This document shows, piece after piece, positions 10,685-21,837 of a DNA stretch of 64,000 nucleotides. The notes under the pieces are model-generated. The model was not told where the DNA came from. It searched no databases and worked only from the letters and a program-made list of their open reading frames with translations. The stretch is from NCBI RefSeq assembly GCF_003298775.1, contig NZ_QNTQ01000013.1:62001-126000 (forward strand), written 5' to 3'. Both the position numbers and the translations under genes were made by a program. Origin of the DNA: Rhodosalinus halophilus (GTDB lineage Bacteria; Pseudomonadota; Alphaproteobacteria; Rhodobacterales; Rhodobacteraceae). How positions within the stretch are numbered: the first letter of the stretch is position 1; each line of letters opens with the position of its first letter.

Positions 10685-12985
10685 TCAATGCAATTGGCGC
10701 TGAACGGTCCGGGTGAGATCCTCGAGCGAGAAGGGCTTGGGCAGGAAGACCGCGTTGGGCACCTGGATCTCGCCGGGCTCGAAACTGTCCTGCGCGTAGC
10801 CCGAGACGAAGACGACGCGGGCCTCGGGCCGCTCTTTCAGCGCCTCGCGCACCCAGCTCGGTCCGTCCATGCCCGGCATTACGACATCCGTGACGAAGAC
10901 ATCGACCGCCATGTCGCCGTCCCGGACCATGTCCAGCGCCTCTTCGGCGCTGCACGCCTCGAGCACCGTGTGCCCCGAGAGACGCAGCGCGCGCGAGGCG
11001 AAGGCACGCACCGGCGTCTCGTCCTCGACGAGCAGGACGACACCGTCGCGCCGCTCGGGCTCGGGCGGCTCCGGCGTGTCGGCGGGGTCGGGCCGGGCAA
11101 CCGGTGTATCGGCCGGTATCGGCAGATAGATGAGGAAGGTGGTGCCCGCGCCCGGCGCGCTGTCGGCGAAGACGAAGCCGCCCGTCTGCTTCACGATACC
11201 ATAGACGGTCGAAAGGCCCAGGCCGGTCCCCTCGCCCGTGCGCTTGGTGGTGAAGAACGGCTCGAAGATCTTGTCGAGCTGTTCCGGGGGGATTCCTGCG
11301 CCCTCATCCGTCACCCGCACGAGCGCGTAGTCCCCGGCCGGCACCTCGGCGCGCCCGCGCCGCAGCGGCTCCGAAAGGGTGAGGCGCTCGGTCTCGATCC
11401 GGATCTCGCCGCCCTCCGGCATCGCGTCCCGCGCGTTGACCACCAGATTCATCATGACCTGTTCAAGCTGTCGCTTGTCCAGCCGCAGCGGCGGCAGATC
11501 GGCGTCATGGCTGAAACTGAGCGTTATGCGCTCTCCCACGAGCCGGTTCAGGAGGTGGGTGATGTCGGACAGGGTATCGCGCAGATCGAGCAGCTCGAGG
11601 CTGAGCGTCTGCTTGCGCGAAAAGGCGAGCAGCTGCGTGACGAGGGCCGCGGCCCGGTTCGCGTTCTGGCTGACCTGGATCAGATCGGCATAGTCCGGAT
11701 CGCCCTCGTCGTGGCGCCGCAACAGCAGGTCGCAGTGCCCGGAGATCGCCGTGAGCAGATTGTTGAAGTCATGCGCGATGCCGCCGGCGAGCTGCCCGAT
11801 GGCCTGCATCTTCTGGCTCTGCACGAACTGACTCTCGAGCGTCTTGAGCTCCGTGGCGTCGTTGAGAACCGCGAGCAGGACGGGCTCGCCCCCCTCCTCG
11901 CTGCGGGAAAGCGTCACCTGGACGAAGACATCCTCGGAGCGGCGTCGCAGACGCAGGAATTCGGATCTGTTCGCGCCCTGCCCCCGCAGCGCCTCCTCGA
12001 GCCAGACCGATATCGGGCGGCCCAGTCCCTCGGTGAGTTCGCCAAGCGTCCTGCGCTCGCCTTCGTCCAGCCGAAGCAGGAGCCGGGCGTGCGCATTGGC
12101 CATCAGGAGCCTGCCATCCGGCGCCAGTTTGAGCAGCGCGACGGGCAGGTTCTCCACGTCGCCGACGGGCGGCGCGACGGAGCGACCCTCGGGCGCGGGA
12201 AAGAGATAGAGTTCGTCCCGGCCGCCCCCCTCGACACGGGCCACGAGACAATTCACCGGCCCGTCGGCGCCGGCAACGCGCGCCACCTCGCCGAAGACGG
12301 GCGGTGCGTCGAAGATGGCGTCCAGCGTCCTGACGCGACCGCCCGTCAATCGGCGCGCGGCGTCGTTCATGAAGAGAACCGCGCCGCCGCGCCCCACGGT
12401 GAGCCGGGGCACGCCCAGCGCCTCACCACCGCCGGAGGCGGCTGCCCGGTCGGCGAACGGCTCGATCCGCCACAGCAGCGCACGGCGACCGATCCGCTGC
12501 GCGCTGACCCGCAACTGACCCTTTCGGGTGACGACATCTTCGCGCGCCGTGCCCGACGTCAGCGCCCGGTCGTGCAGCCGCCCCACGACCGCGGCCGGAT
12601 TGGCGATCATGCTGCGCAGCGCCGCCGCGAGCGTTTCGTGCACCCCGGCGCCGAAGAACCGGTCCGCCGCTGCGTTTTGCAGCCGCAGCGCCCCTGTCGC
12701 GTCGGTGATCAGGCAGGGAACGGCATCGTTGGCGACGAAATCCGCAATGGACGCCAACGCCCGGTTGCGCCGCCACGTCGCCAACAACTCGCCGCCGCGC
12801 AGGAGGCCGGCCACGGCGATCAGCGTCGCGCCGGCCGCATGGGCGCCCGCCGCCACGGTCGCGTCCGGCGCAAGCAACCCGAGCGCCACCAGCGCCGCGC
12901 CGAGGACGGGGAGAATCCAGAGCCGCGGCCCGATCGACCACGCCGTCCGCGACACCGCACCGGGATTGAGGTCAAGGTAGGACAC
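10685..12985 (-). CDS. cckA: Hybrid histidine kinase CckA (cell-cycle phosphorelay)
   Basis: Kinase/phosphatase at the top of the CckA-ChpT-CtrA relay. From the GTG at 12985 it has about 766 residues. Order: two N-terminal membrane segments (near residues 20-65), PAS-like sensor regions, HisKA with [11 protein letters not shown] (phospho-His near 404), an HATPase domain ([25 protein letters not shown]), and a C-terminal receiver (VEDE, phospho-Asp near 700 in [11 protein letters not shown], lysine in LPKPF). A GTG at 13060 is also in frame, but its ribosome site is too close and the CtrA-type site 13036-13050 would fall inside the gene, so the later start is favoured. It follows rsmB on the same strand. 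Confidence 0.92.
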   Translation of the reverse strand: MSYLDLNPGAVSRTAWSIGPRLWILPVLGAALVALGLLAPDATVAAGAHAAGATLIAVAGLLRGGELLATWRRNRALASIADFVANDAVPCLITDATGALRLQNAAADRFFGAGVHETLAAALRSMIANPAAVVGRLHDRALTSGTAREDVVTRKGQLRVSAQRIGRRALLWRIEPFADRAAASGGGEALGVPRLTVGRGGAVLFMNDAARRLTGGRVRTLDAIFDAPPVFGEVARVAGADGPVNCLVARVEGGGRDELYLFPAPEGRSVAPPVGDVENLPVALLKLAPDGRLLMANAHARLLLRLDEGERRTLGELTEGLGRPISVWLEEALRGQGANRSEFLRLRRRSEDVFVQVTLSRSEEGGEPVLLAVLNDATELKTLESQFVQSQKMQAIGQLAGGIAHDFNNLLTAISGHCDLLLRRHDEGDPDYADLIQVSQNANRAAALVTQLLAFSRKQTLSLELLDLRDTLSDITHLLNRLVGERITLSFSHDADLPPLRLDKRQLEQVMMNLVVNARDAMPEGGEIRIETERLTLSEPLRRGRAEVPAGDYALVRVTDEGAGIPPEQLDKIFEPFFTTKRTGEGTGLGLSTVYGIVKQTGGFVFADSAPGAGTTFLIYLPIPADTPVARPDPADTPEPPEPERRDGVVLLVEDETPVRAFASRALRLSGHTVLEACSAEEALDMVRDGDMAVDVFVTDVVMPGMDGPSWVREALKERPEARVVFVSGYAQDSFEPGEIQVPNAVFLPKPFSLEDLTRTVQRQLH

Positions 12986-13034
12986 GCCGCCGCCCTTGCT
13001 TCGATTCGTCCAGGCGGCAGTAAGCGACAGAGCC

Positions 13035-13051
13035 CTTAAGCCGCGCTTAAT
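13035..13051 (-). promoter_or_regulatory. CtrA-type site upstream of cckA
   Basis: TTAA-GCCGCGC-TTAA, the TTAA-N7-TTAA core of CtrA binding sites, with T (plus strand) or G (minus strand) instead of the consensus final C. It is centred about 58 bases before the preferred cckA start and lies between rsmB and cckA. It suggests that the relay controls its own kinase. Binding is inferred from sequence. Confidence 0.55.
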
Positions 13052-13079
13052 GTATCCCACACCTCAAAGTTGAGATTAC

Positions 13080-14243
13080 TCATCGGATTTCGTGCGTCAA
13101 TACAGTCAGGAAGAAGCCGTCGCCCCCGTTGCCCGGCGCCCAACGGTGCGCGCGGCGCGCACGCCAGACGGGATGCCGGCCGAGAAACGCGGCGATCCGG
13201 TCCTCGTTCTCGCAGGTGAGCACGGAACAGGTGGCATAGGCGAGCGTCCCGCCCGGCGTCACGAGCGCGGCGGCACGGTCGAGGATCGCGTCCTGCGTGC
13301 CTGCCAGATCTTCCAGATCCTTGGGCGTGAGCCGCCACCTGGCGTCCGGGTCGCGCCGCCAGGCGCCGCTGCCGGAGCAGGGCACGTCGCAGAGCACCAG
13401 GTCGAAAGGCGCTTCCGCCTCCGGCGTGTCGAGGATCCGCACCTGCGCTCCCGCCCGCCTGGCACGCGCCGGCAGATCCGCGAGACGGCGCCGATGGGCG
13501 TCATGCGCGAAAACCTCGCCGCCGAGCCGCGCGGCGATGGCCAGCGTCTTGCCGCCCCCGCCGGCGCAAAGATCCAGCACGCGGTCGCCGGGCGAGAGCG
13601 GCAGGGCCTCGACGACCGCCTGACTGGCGGCGTCCTGAAGCTCCACCAGCCCATCGGCGAAGGCGCGCCCCTGCGCCACCTTCTGCGCGCCGGCGGTGAC
13701 CTCGAGCGCGGTGCGGGCGGTCGCCACCGGCCGGGTCTCGACGCCCTCACGGGCCAGCGCCCGCGCGGCGGCGTCGCGGTCGGCCCGCAGCAGGTTCGCC
13801 CGCAGATGGACCGGCGCCCGCTCGCGCAACGCCAGCGCGGCAGCCTCGGCCCCGTCGCCGAGGCTCTGGCGGAAGGCGTCCCAGAGCCAGTCGGGCAGAT
13901 CCAGCGCCTCGGCCCCCTGCGGCGCGCGGCCGGCCGCACGTTCCGCCGGATCGAGCGGAGCCGGCGCGTGGCGGTCGCCGGTGAAGACAGCGTCAGGATC
14001 CTCGCCGCGGGCGCGCAGGCGGCCCAGCATGAGCCCGCGTCCGGTCTCGGCGCCGCCCAGCGCGGCGTAGCTCCGCCGCCGGCGCAGCGCGTCATAGACG
14101 AGATCGCGCACGGCCCGGCGATCGCCGGAGCCTGCGTAGCGCGCCTGCCGCGCCCAGGTCGTGAGCGCGGGCTCCGCCCTGGCCCCGGCGAGCACGGTGT
14201 CCAGCAGTTCGGCCGCCGCCTGTATCCGCGCGGCCGGAGTCAT
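13080..14243 (-). CDS. rsmB: 16S rRNA m5C methyltransferase, RsmB family
   Basis: AdoMet-dependent RNA cytosine-C5 methyltransferase of the RsmB/NOP2 family, acting on 16S rRNA. It has 387 residues from MTPAARIQAAAELLD. An N-terminal NusB-like helical region is followed by the Rossmann domain with LDLCAGGGGKTLAIA (motif I) and the two catalytic cysteine motifs DVPCSGSGAW and YATCSV. It is slightly shorter than E. coli RsmB. The frame is open far upstream, but only the part from 14243 resembles the family. It is divergent from the P-type ATPase and is followed by cckA. Confidence 0.88.
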   Translation of the reverse strand: MTPAARIQAAAELLDTVLAGARAEPALTTWARQARYAGSGDRRAVRDLVYDALRRRRSYAALGGAETGRGLMLGRLRARGEDPDAVFTGDRHAPAPLDPAERAAGRAPQGAEALDLPDWLWDAFRQSLGDGAEAAALALRERAPVHLRANLLRADRDAAARALAREGVETRPVATARTALEVTAGAQKVAQGRAFADGLVELQDAASQAVVEALPLSPGDRVLDLCAGGGGKTLAIAARLGGEVFAHDAHRRRLADLPARARRAGAQVRILDTPEAEAPFDLVLCDVPCSGSGAWRRDPDARWRLTPKDLEDLAGTQDAILDRAAALVTPGGTLAYATCSVLTCENEDRIAAFLGRHPVWRARRAHRWAPGNGGDGFFLTVLTHEIR

Positions 14244-14398
14244 GGTGCGGGACTGCGCGCCGGACGCTTCGCCGCCGCTGTCTGCGTGGTCTTCATGTCG
14301 CCTCGTCGTCTCCGGGTGCCGCACCGCCCGGCGGCTCCGCTGCGGCCCGATCCGGCGCGGCGCCCGGTCGCAGCGGCGGGCCACGCACCGTCTTTGCC

Positions 14399-17365
14399 AT
14401 GCCCATGGTAAATGGCAAGCTGCGGCTGCCGACAACCCCGCCGGGAAGCCTCGCTGTGCCGCGCACGCCGCCATCCGTCTCGCTCGCCCACCGCACGGCC
14501 GGCGGCCGTGTGCGCCTGCGATGCCCCGCGCTGCGCAACCGCCCCGAGCGTGCGCAGGCGGCTGAGCGGCATCTGGGCGCGGTGCCGGGGGTGCGCACCG
14601 CCGAGGTGCGCGCCACCACGGGCAGCGTGATCCTGCAACTCGCAGGCCCGCTCTCGGACGCCGAGGTGCTCGCCGCGGTGCAGGCGACGCTGGCCGCCCC
14701 GTCCTGCAGAACGCGCCCGCGGGCGACCCGGCGCGCGGCCGAGACGGGTCCGGCCTGGCACGGCCTGTCGGCGGAAGAGGCGCTGACGCGCGTCGCCACG
14801 GACGCGACGACCGGCCTGTCTGACGAGGAGGCACGGGCGCGGCTCGCCCGGCTGGGAGCGAACCGGCTGCCCGGCGGGGCGCAGCGGTCGCAGGCGGCGA
14901 TGCTGGCCGAGCAGTTCCAGAGCCTGCCGGTGGCCATGCTGCTGGGCTCGGCGGCGGTCTCGGTGGCCACGGGGGGCGCCGCCGACGCAGCGGCGACGAT
15001 CGCGGTGGTGCTGATCAACGCGGCGCTGGGCTACGTCACGGAGGGCCAGGCCGAGGCCTCGATCAGCAAGCTCATGGACAGCTCCGAAGAGGCCGTGACG
15101 GTCCTGCGCGACGGCACGGCGCGCACGCTGCCGGCGCGCGAACTCGTGCCGGGCGACCTAGTGGAGATGCATGCGGGCCGCGTCATCGCGGCGGATGCGC
15201 GGCTCGTCGCGGCCAGGCGCCTGCGCGTGGACGAATCCGCGCTCACCGGCGAGACGCTGCCGGTGACCAAGCTCCCCGACGCGCAGGTGGACGAAGAGGC
15301 GCCGCTGGGCGAGCGGCCGACGATGCTGCATTCCGGCACGCTGGTCGCCGAAGGCGAGGGCCGCGCGGTCGTGGTGGCCACCGGCCCGCGCACCGTGGCC
15401 GCCCGCATCGCCGAGATCAGCGAGCGCGCGACCCGGCCGCGCGCGCCCGTCGAGACGGAACTCGACCGCATGGGCGGGGTGCTGGCCAAGCTCGCCTTCG
15501 GCGCCTGCGGCGTCTTTCTGGGAATCGGCTGGCTCAGGGGCATGAGCCTGGCCGAGATGCTGAAGGACTCGCTGGCGCTGGCCGTGGCCGCCGTGCCGGA
15601 GGGGCTGCCGGTGGTGGCCACCACGACGATGTCGCTGGGGCTGCGGCGGATGGAGCGGCGCGGCGTGCTGGTGCGGCGGGTGGACACCGTGGAGAGCCTC
15701 GGCGCGCTGCAGATCCTCTGCCTCGACAAGACCGGCACCCTCACCCGCAACCGGCTGGAGGTGGTCGAGGTGCTGGCCGGGCCGCACCCCGACGACCCGG
15801 AGATCGAGGGTGCGCGGGAGATGCTCATGCAGGCGGCCGCGCTCAACAGCGAAGCGGAGGCGGGCCAGGACGGCGCCGAGGGCTCCTCGGCCACCGAGCG
15901 CGCGCTTCTGGAGCGGGCGCTGACCGCCGGTGTCGACGTGGCCGCGCTGCGCGCCGCGCGGCCCCTGGAGGCGCTGCACGAACGCCGCCCCGAGCGGCCC
16001 TACATGGTGACGCAGCACGGCGGCGCGGGGCCGGCCGTCTTCGTCAAGGGCGCGCCGGAGGCGGTGCTCGCGCAATGCGCGGCGCTCTGGGACGGCACGC
16101 CGCTCGACGACGCGCTGCGCTCCCGAATCCTCGCGGCCAACGACCTGCTCGCCGCGCGGCCGGCGCGCGTTCTGGCCTTCGCCGCGGGCGACGCGCCGCC
16201 CGAGGACGGCGTGCCGCGCGCGATGCGCTGGCTGGGGATCATGGCGATGGTCGATCCGCTGCGCCCCGGCGCACGCGACTTCATCGCGGCGATGCACCGC
16301 GCGGGCCTGCGCACGATCATGATCACCGGCGACCAGGCCGCCACCGCCGCCGCCATCGCGCGCGAGCTCGACCTGGCGCAGGGCGGGCCGCTGCGGATCA
16401 TCGATTCGCCCGAGGTCGCGGCGATGGACCCTGCGCTCCTGGGCGGCGTGGCGGCGCAGGCGCATGTCTTCTCGCGCGTGAGCGCCGCGCAGAAGCTCGC
16501 CATCGTGCAGGCCCTGCAGCAATCCGGCGCGGTGGTCGGCATGACCGGCGACGGCGTGAACGACGGCCCCGCGCTCAAGGCCGCGAACGTCGGCATCGCC
16601 ATGGGCGCCTCGGGCACCGACCTCGCCCGCGACGTGGCCAACGTGGTGATCCGCGACGACGAACTCGAGACGCTGGTGGACGCGATCGCGCAGGGCCGCG
16701 CCGTCTATCGCAACATCCGTCGTGCGCTGGAATTCCTGATCGCCACCAATCTCTCCGAGATCCTCGTGGGCATGGTCGAGGCGGCGCACGGGCCGGGCGA
16801 GATCGAATCGCCGATGGAACTGCTCTGGATCAACCTCGTCTCGGACGTGCTGCCGGGGCTTGGCCTCGCGCTCGCCGACCCGGACCCCGACGCCATGACG
16901 CGCCCGCCTCGCGCGCCGGACGAGCCGGTGATCCCGCCCGAGCATTTCCGGCGCATGACGCTCGACGCGGGCACCATCGCGGCGGCCTCGCTGGTGTCGC
17001 ACTTCGTGGGGCTGGCCCGCTTCGGCCCCGGCCCGCAGACCCGCGCGATGACCTTCCTGTCGCTCTCGCTGGGCCAGCTCGCCTATGCGCTGACCTGCCA
17101 GCGCAGCGATCCGGCCAAGCTGCGGCTGGAGCGGCTCTTCGCCAACCGCAACCTCGACGGCGCGCTGGTGATCTCCGGCGGGCTCGCCGTCCTGCCGTTC
17201 TTCGTGCCCGGCCTGCGCCGGCTTCTGCGCATCGCGCCGCTCGACGCGGGTGCGATGACCGTGGGTCTGCTGGGCGCCGCCGCGCCGGCCGGGGCCGTCC
17301 TAGCGCGGCGCGGCGTCACGTTCCTGCCCGAGACGGTGGAGGTGAAACCATGCGCAACTTCGTGA
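14399..17365 (+). CDS. P2-type (calcium-like) cation-transporting ATPase with HMA-like N-terminus
   Basis: Inner-membrane ion pump of 988 residues. An HMA-like N-terminal domain (residues about 28-95, with a TTGSVI motif and no CxxC) is followed by the P2 ATPase core: actuator TGET, PEGLP near residue 400, phosphorylation site DKTGT near 442, and TGDGVND near 718. Membrane residues match those that bind Ca in SERCA-type pumps: E of PEGLP, N and E in TNLSEIL, and N and D in INLVSD. There is no CPC, so it is not a heavy-metal P1B pump. The stop overlaps the next gene by 16 bases, implying coupled translation. Calcium as substrate is inferred. No clear ribosome site precedes ATG 14399, so the exact start is uncertain. 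Confidence 0.85.
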   Translation: MPMVNGKLRLPTTPPGSLAVPRTPPSVSLAHRTAGGRVRLRCPALRNRPERAQAAERHLGAVPGVRTAEVRATTGSVILQLAGPLSDAEVLAAVQATLAAPSCRTRPRATRRAAETGPAWHGLSAEEALTRVATDATTGLSDEEARARLARLGANRLPGGAQRSQAAMLAEQFQSLPVAMLLGSAAVSVATGGAADAAATIAVVLINAALGYVTEGQAEASISKLMDSSEEAVTVLRDGTARTLPARELVPGDLVEMHAGRVIAADARLVAARRLRVDESALTGETLPVTKLPDAQVDEEAPLGERPTMLHSGTLVAEGEGRAVVVATGPRTVAARIAEISERATRPRAPVETELDRMGGVLAKLAFGACGVFLGIGWLRGMSLAEMLKDSLALAVAAVPEGLPVVATTTMSLGLRRMERRGVLVRRVDTVESLGALQILCLDKTGTLTRNRLEVVEVLAGPHPDDPEIEGAREMLMQAAALNSEAEAGQDGAEGSSATERALLERALTAGVDVAALRAARPLEALHERRPERPYMVTQHGGAGPAVFVKGAPEAVLAQCAALWDGTPLDDALRSRILAANDLLAARPARVLAFAAGDAPPEDGVPRAMRWLGIMAMVDPLRPGARDFIAAMHRAGLRTIMITGDQAATAAAIARELDLAQGGPLRIIDSPEVAAMDPALLGGVAAQAHVFSRVSAAQKLAIVQALQQSGAVVGMTGDGVNDGPALKAANVGIAMGASGTDLARDVANVVIRDDELETLVDAIAQGRAVYRNIRRALEFLIATNLSEILVGMVEAAHGPGEIESPMELLWINLVSDVLPGLGLALADPDPDAMTRPPRAPDEPVIPPEHFRRMTLDAGTIAAASLVSHFVGLARFGPGPQTRAMTFLSLSLGQLAYALTCQRSDPAKLRLERLFANRNLDGALVISGGLAVLPFFVPGLRRLLRIAPLDAGAMTVGLLGAAAPAGAVLARRGVTFLPETVEVKPCATS

Positions 17366-18483
17366 TGACCTCGGAATCCGTGACCGAAGGCCACCCCGAC
17401 AAGCTCTGCGACCAGATCAGCGACGCGGTGGTGGACGCCTATCTCGCCGCGGGTCTGCGGGCGGGCGTGATCGCGGAATGCGCCATCGCCACCGGCGTCA
17501 CCTTCCTCTCGGTGCGGGCGGGCGCCGAGGCGCCGGTGGACCTCGCCGCGCTCACGCGCCGGGTGATGGCGGAGGCCGGCTACGGCGAGGCGCGGGCGCC
17601 GACCGTGATGCTCGATCTCGTCACCTCGCCCGACCTCGCGCCCGAGATGGTCGCGCGCCGGCGCGCGCGGCACATGGTCAGCGCCTTCGGCTACGCCTGC
17701 GCCGACAGCCCGACCGCGATGCCCTTTCCGATCGACGCGGCCCACCGGATCGCCGCGGCGCTGGATGCCGCCCGGCGCGAGGGGCGGCTGCCCTGGCTGT
17801 CCCCCGACGCGCAGGCACAGGTCGCCGTCGCTTTCCGGGATCGCCGGCCGGTCGCGCTGGGCGCGATCGCGCTGAGCTTCGGCCATGACGGCATGCCGGG
17901 GGAAGACGCGGCGCGCGCGGATCTGCTGACCGAGGCGGTGCGCCCGGCCCTCGCCGGGGCGGCGCTGGAGCCCGACGAGCGCACGCGGATCGTGCTCTTT
18001 CCCGCGCACGGCCCGGCCGGGCCGCAGGTGCATTCTGGCCTCACGGGCCGGAAATCGGCCGACGACGCCTATGGCGCCTTCATCCGGCGCAGCGGACCGG
18101 CGCTCTCGGGCAAGGATCCCTCCAGGATCGACCGTATCGCGGCCTATGCCGCCCGGCAGGCGGCGCGCGCCGTGGTGGCGGCCGGACTCGCCCGCGAATG
18201 CGAGGCGCAGCTGTCCTACATCGTGGGCGACGAGGCGCCGGCGACGGTCGAGGTCGACACCTACGGCAGCGGGCGGGAAAGCGACGAGACACTCTCGCGC
18301 AGGCTGGGCGAGCTCTGCGACTTCCGTGTTGGCGCCATCGCCGAGCGCATGGGGCTCTGGGATCTGCCGGGCGCCCGCGGCGGGCACTTCTACCGCGATC
18401 TTGCGCGCTACGGGCACATGGGGCGCGATGCGCTCTCCCCGCCCTGGGAGGAGGTCGCCGCGCTCGCCGCGCGGCTGGGCTGA
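17350..18483 (+). CDS. Degenerate S-adenosylmethionine synthetase paralogue (MAT-like)
   Basis: A 377-residue protein with the MetK fold signature. It keeps TSESVTEGHPDKLCDQISDA, LPWLSPDA, SGLTGRK and SGKD. Several catalytic positions are changed: the GAGDQG hexapeptide is replaced by RARHMVSAFG, the QQSPDI glutamines are gone, the lysine of PDAKSQ is glutamine, the aspartate before xGLTGRK is replaced (VHSGLTGRK), and TKVD is SRID. Ordinary AdoMet synthesis is therefore doubtful; it may bind a nucleotide or make a different product. It begins inside the ATPase gene (16-base overlap) and ends three bases before the convergent HMA2-like gene. A normal metK is expected elsewhere in the genome. 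Confidence 0.8.
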   Translation: MRNFVMTSESVTEGHPDKLCDQISDAVVDAYLAAGLRAGVIAECAIATGVTFLSVRAGAEAPVDLAALTRRVMAEAGYGEARAPTVMLDLVTSPDLAPEMVARRRARHMVSAFGYACADSPTAMPFPIDAAHRIAAALDAARREGRLPWLSPDAQAQVAVAFRDRRPVALGAIALSFGHDGMPGEDAARADLLTEAVRPALAGAALEPDERTRIVLFPAHGPAGPQVHSGLTGRKSADDAYGAFIRRSGPALSGKDPSRIDRIAAYAARQAARAVVAAGLARECEAQLSYIVGDEAPATVEVDTYGSGRESDETLSRRLGELCDFRVGAIAERMGLWDLPGARGGHFYRDLARYGHMGRDALSPPWEEVAALAARLG

Positions 18484-18486
18484 GCC

Positions 18487-18972
18487 TCACCCCTTGGGCG
18501 CGTCGCGGTCGAGCAGCGAGAAGGCCGCCATCGCGAGCGTGGTGGCCGGCCCCGCGACCCGGCCCCGGGCGAGCTGCAGCACCGCCCCGGCGGCGAGCGC
18601 CACCGCCATCGCGGTGCGCAGATCGAGCGCGTTTCCGGTGCGGCGCTTCACGCCCATGTCGGCCTGCAGCAGGCCGAGCCGGACGACCTGACCCACCGGC
18701 GGCGGGCTGGGCGCGCGGCGCGTCCGGATCAGGCCCTGCGCCTCCATCTCCGCCAGCACCTCGGCCGCGTCGTGATGCGTCTCGACGATCAGGCTGCCGG
18801 TCGTCGGCCGGGCGAGCACGCGATCCACGCCCGCCACCGCCGCGAGGCTCTCTGCAAGGCCCACGAGCGCCTCGCGTTCCATTGGCGCGGCCGGCCGCAG
18901 CCGCGCGCGGCGGGCGAGCACATGCGCGCGATGGACGGGAACCGCGGCCGGCGCCTCAGACGCCTCGGACAT
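18487..18972 (-). CDS. HMA2-like membrane-associated protein
   Basis: A 161-residue protein. Residues about 15-85 form an HMA-like domain without CxxC, ending in a TTGSLIVET strand. It resembles the N-terminal domain of the neighbouring ATPase (TTGSVILQL), in both cases after a basic RxRLR segment. The C-terminal part (LDLRTAMAVALAAGAVLQLARG onward) is hydrophobic and fits one or two membrane helices. The ATG at 18972 lies inside the upstream DUF5132 gene (17-base overlap), suggesting coupled translation. Function is unknown. It may contact or regulate the pump, which is inference from shared domain and position. Confidence 0.7.
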   Translation of the reverse strand: MSEASEAPAAVPVHRAHVLARRARLRPAAPMEREALVGLAESLAAVAGVDRVLARPTTGSLIVETHHDAAEVLAEMEAQGLIRTRRAPSPPPVGQVVRLGLLQADMGVKRRTGNALDLRTAMAVALAAGAVLQLARGRVAGPATTLAMAAFSLLDRDAPKG

Positions 18973-19246
18973 CGTCCTCCGGCCCGGTCTGAGCATCGGC
19001 CGCTGCCTCGGCCTCGGCCGCCGCGCGTTCCGCCTCCATCTCCTCGCGCACCTCGGCGACGATGTCCTCCATGTGCTCGAAGGCCTCGGCGCCCGCCTTG
19101 CGGAACTCGTCGTAGGCCGTGGCCCCGGTCCGCATGCCGGCACGCACCAGCGGCCGCCCTGCCCGGCCCAGCGCCCCGGCGACGCCCGGGACCAGCATCA
19201 CGGCGCCGACCGCCACGGCGGCCCCGAGTAGAAAGCTTCTGTTCAT
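18956..19246 (-). CDS. DUF5132-like small membrane protein
   Basis: A 96-residue protein with an N-terminal glycine/alanine-rich membrane segment (FLLGAAVAVGAVMLVPGVAGAL), a basic stretch (GRAGRPLVRAGMRTG), and an acidic, probably coiled C-terminal helix (EDIVAEVREEMEAERAAAEAEA). The pattern fits DUF5132 proteins, which I recall as neighbours of HMA2-like proteins and P-type ATPases. No function is known. It is first in a two-gene unit with the HMA2-like gene. A plausible sigma70-type promoter lies at 19286-19315. Confidence 0.65.
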   Translation of the reverse strand: MNRSFLLGAAVAVGAVMLVPGVAGALGRAGRPLVRAGMRTGATAYDEFRKAGAEAFEHMEDIVAEVREEMEAERAAAEAEAAADAQTGPEDDVRGV

Positions 19247-19285
19247 CGCGGCCTCTTACGAAAGCACCCAGCACGGATCGCTCAG

Positions 19286-19315
19286 AGATTAGCTTGACCC
19301 GACGGGCGCGGACAA
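19286..19315 (-). promoter_or_regulatory. Candidate sigma70-type promoter of the DUF5132/HMA2 pair
   Basis: On the minus strand TTGTCC (19315-19310), an 18-base spacer, then TAATCT (19291-19286), 40 bases before the DUF5132 ATG. Prediction from consensus similarity only. Confidence 0.35.
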
Positions 19316-19445
19316 CCGCGTCGCGCGCGGCGGGGCCCTAAACCGGCGCCAGGGAACAGCGGGGGCGAGACCGGTCGGCAGGGCCACGGACTCCGGGGCC
19401 GCTTCACCCTTGCCGCTGCCCGGCCCGGCCGCGCCGGCGCCAGGG

Positions 19446-21737
<2,292 letters not shown>

Positions 21738-21837
21738 AGATGCCGCAGGAATGCAGTTTTGCGACGCTCGCAGCCTGTTCGCCCTGGTGCGAGCGGGTAT
21801 TGTCCGCCGCACAAGGCAAGGCAACAGGACCGACAGC

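Noticed and set aside
10151-13039. 962-codon plus-strand open frame antisense to cckA
   Set aside because: Shadow frame; cckA has all kinase and receiver motifs.
14244-14398. Two short minus-strand frames between rsmB and the P-ATPase gene
   Set aside because: 18-37 codons, Pro/Ala/Arg-rich, no ribosome sites or known families.
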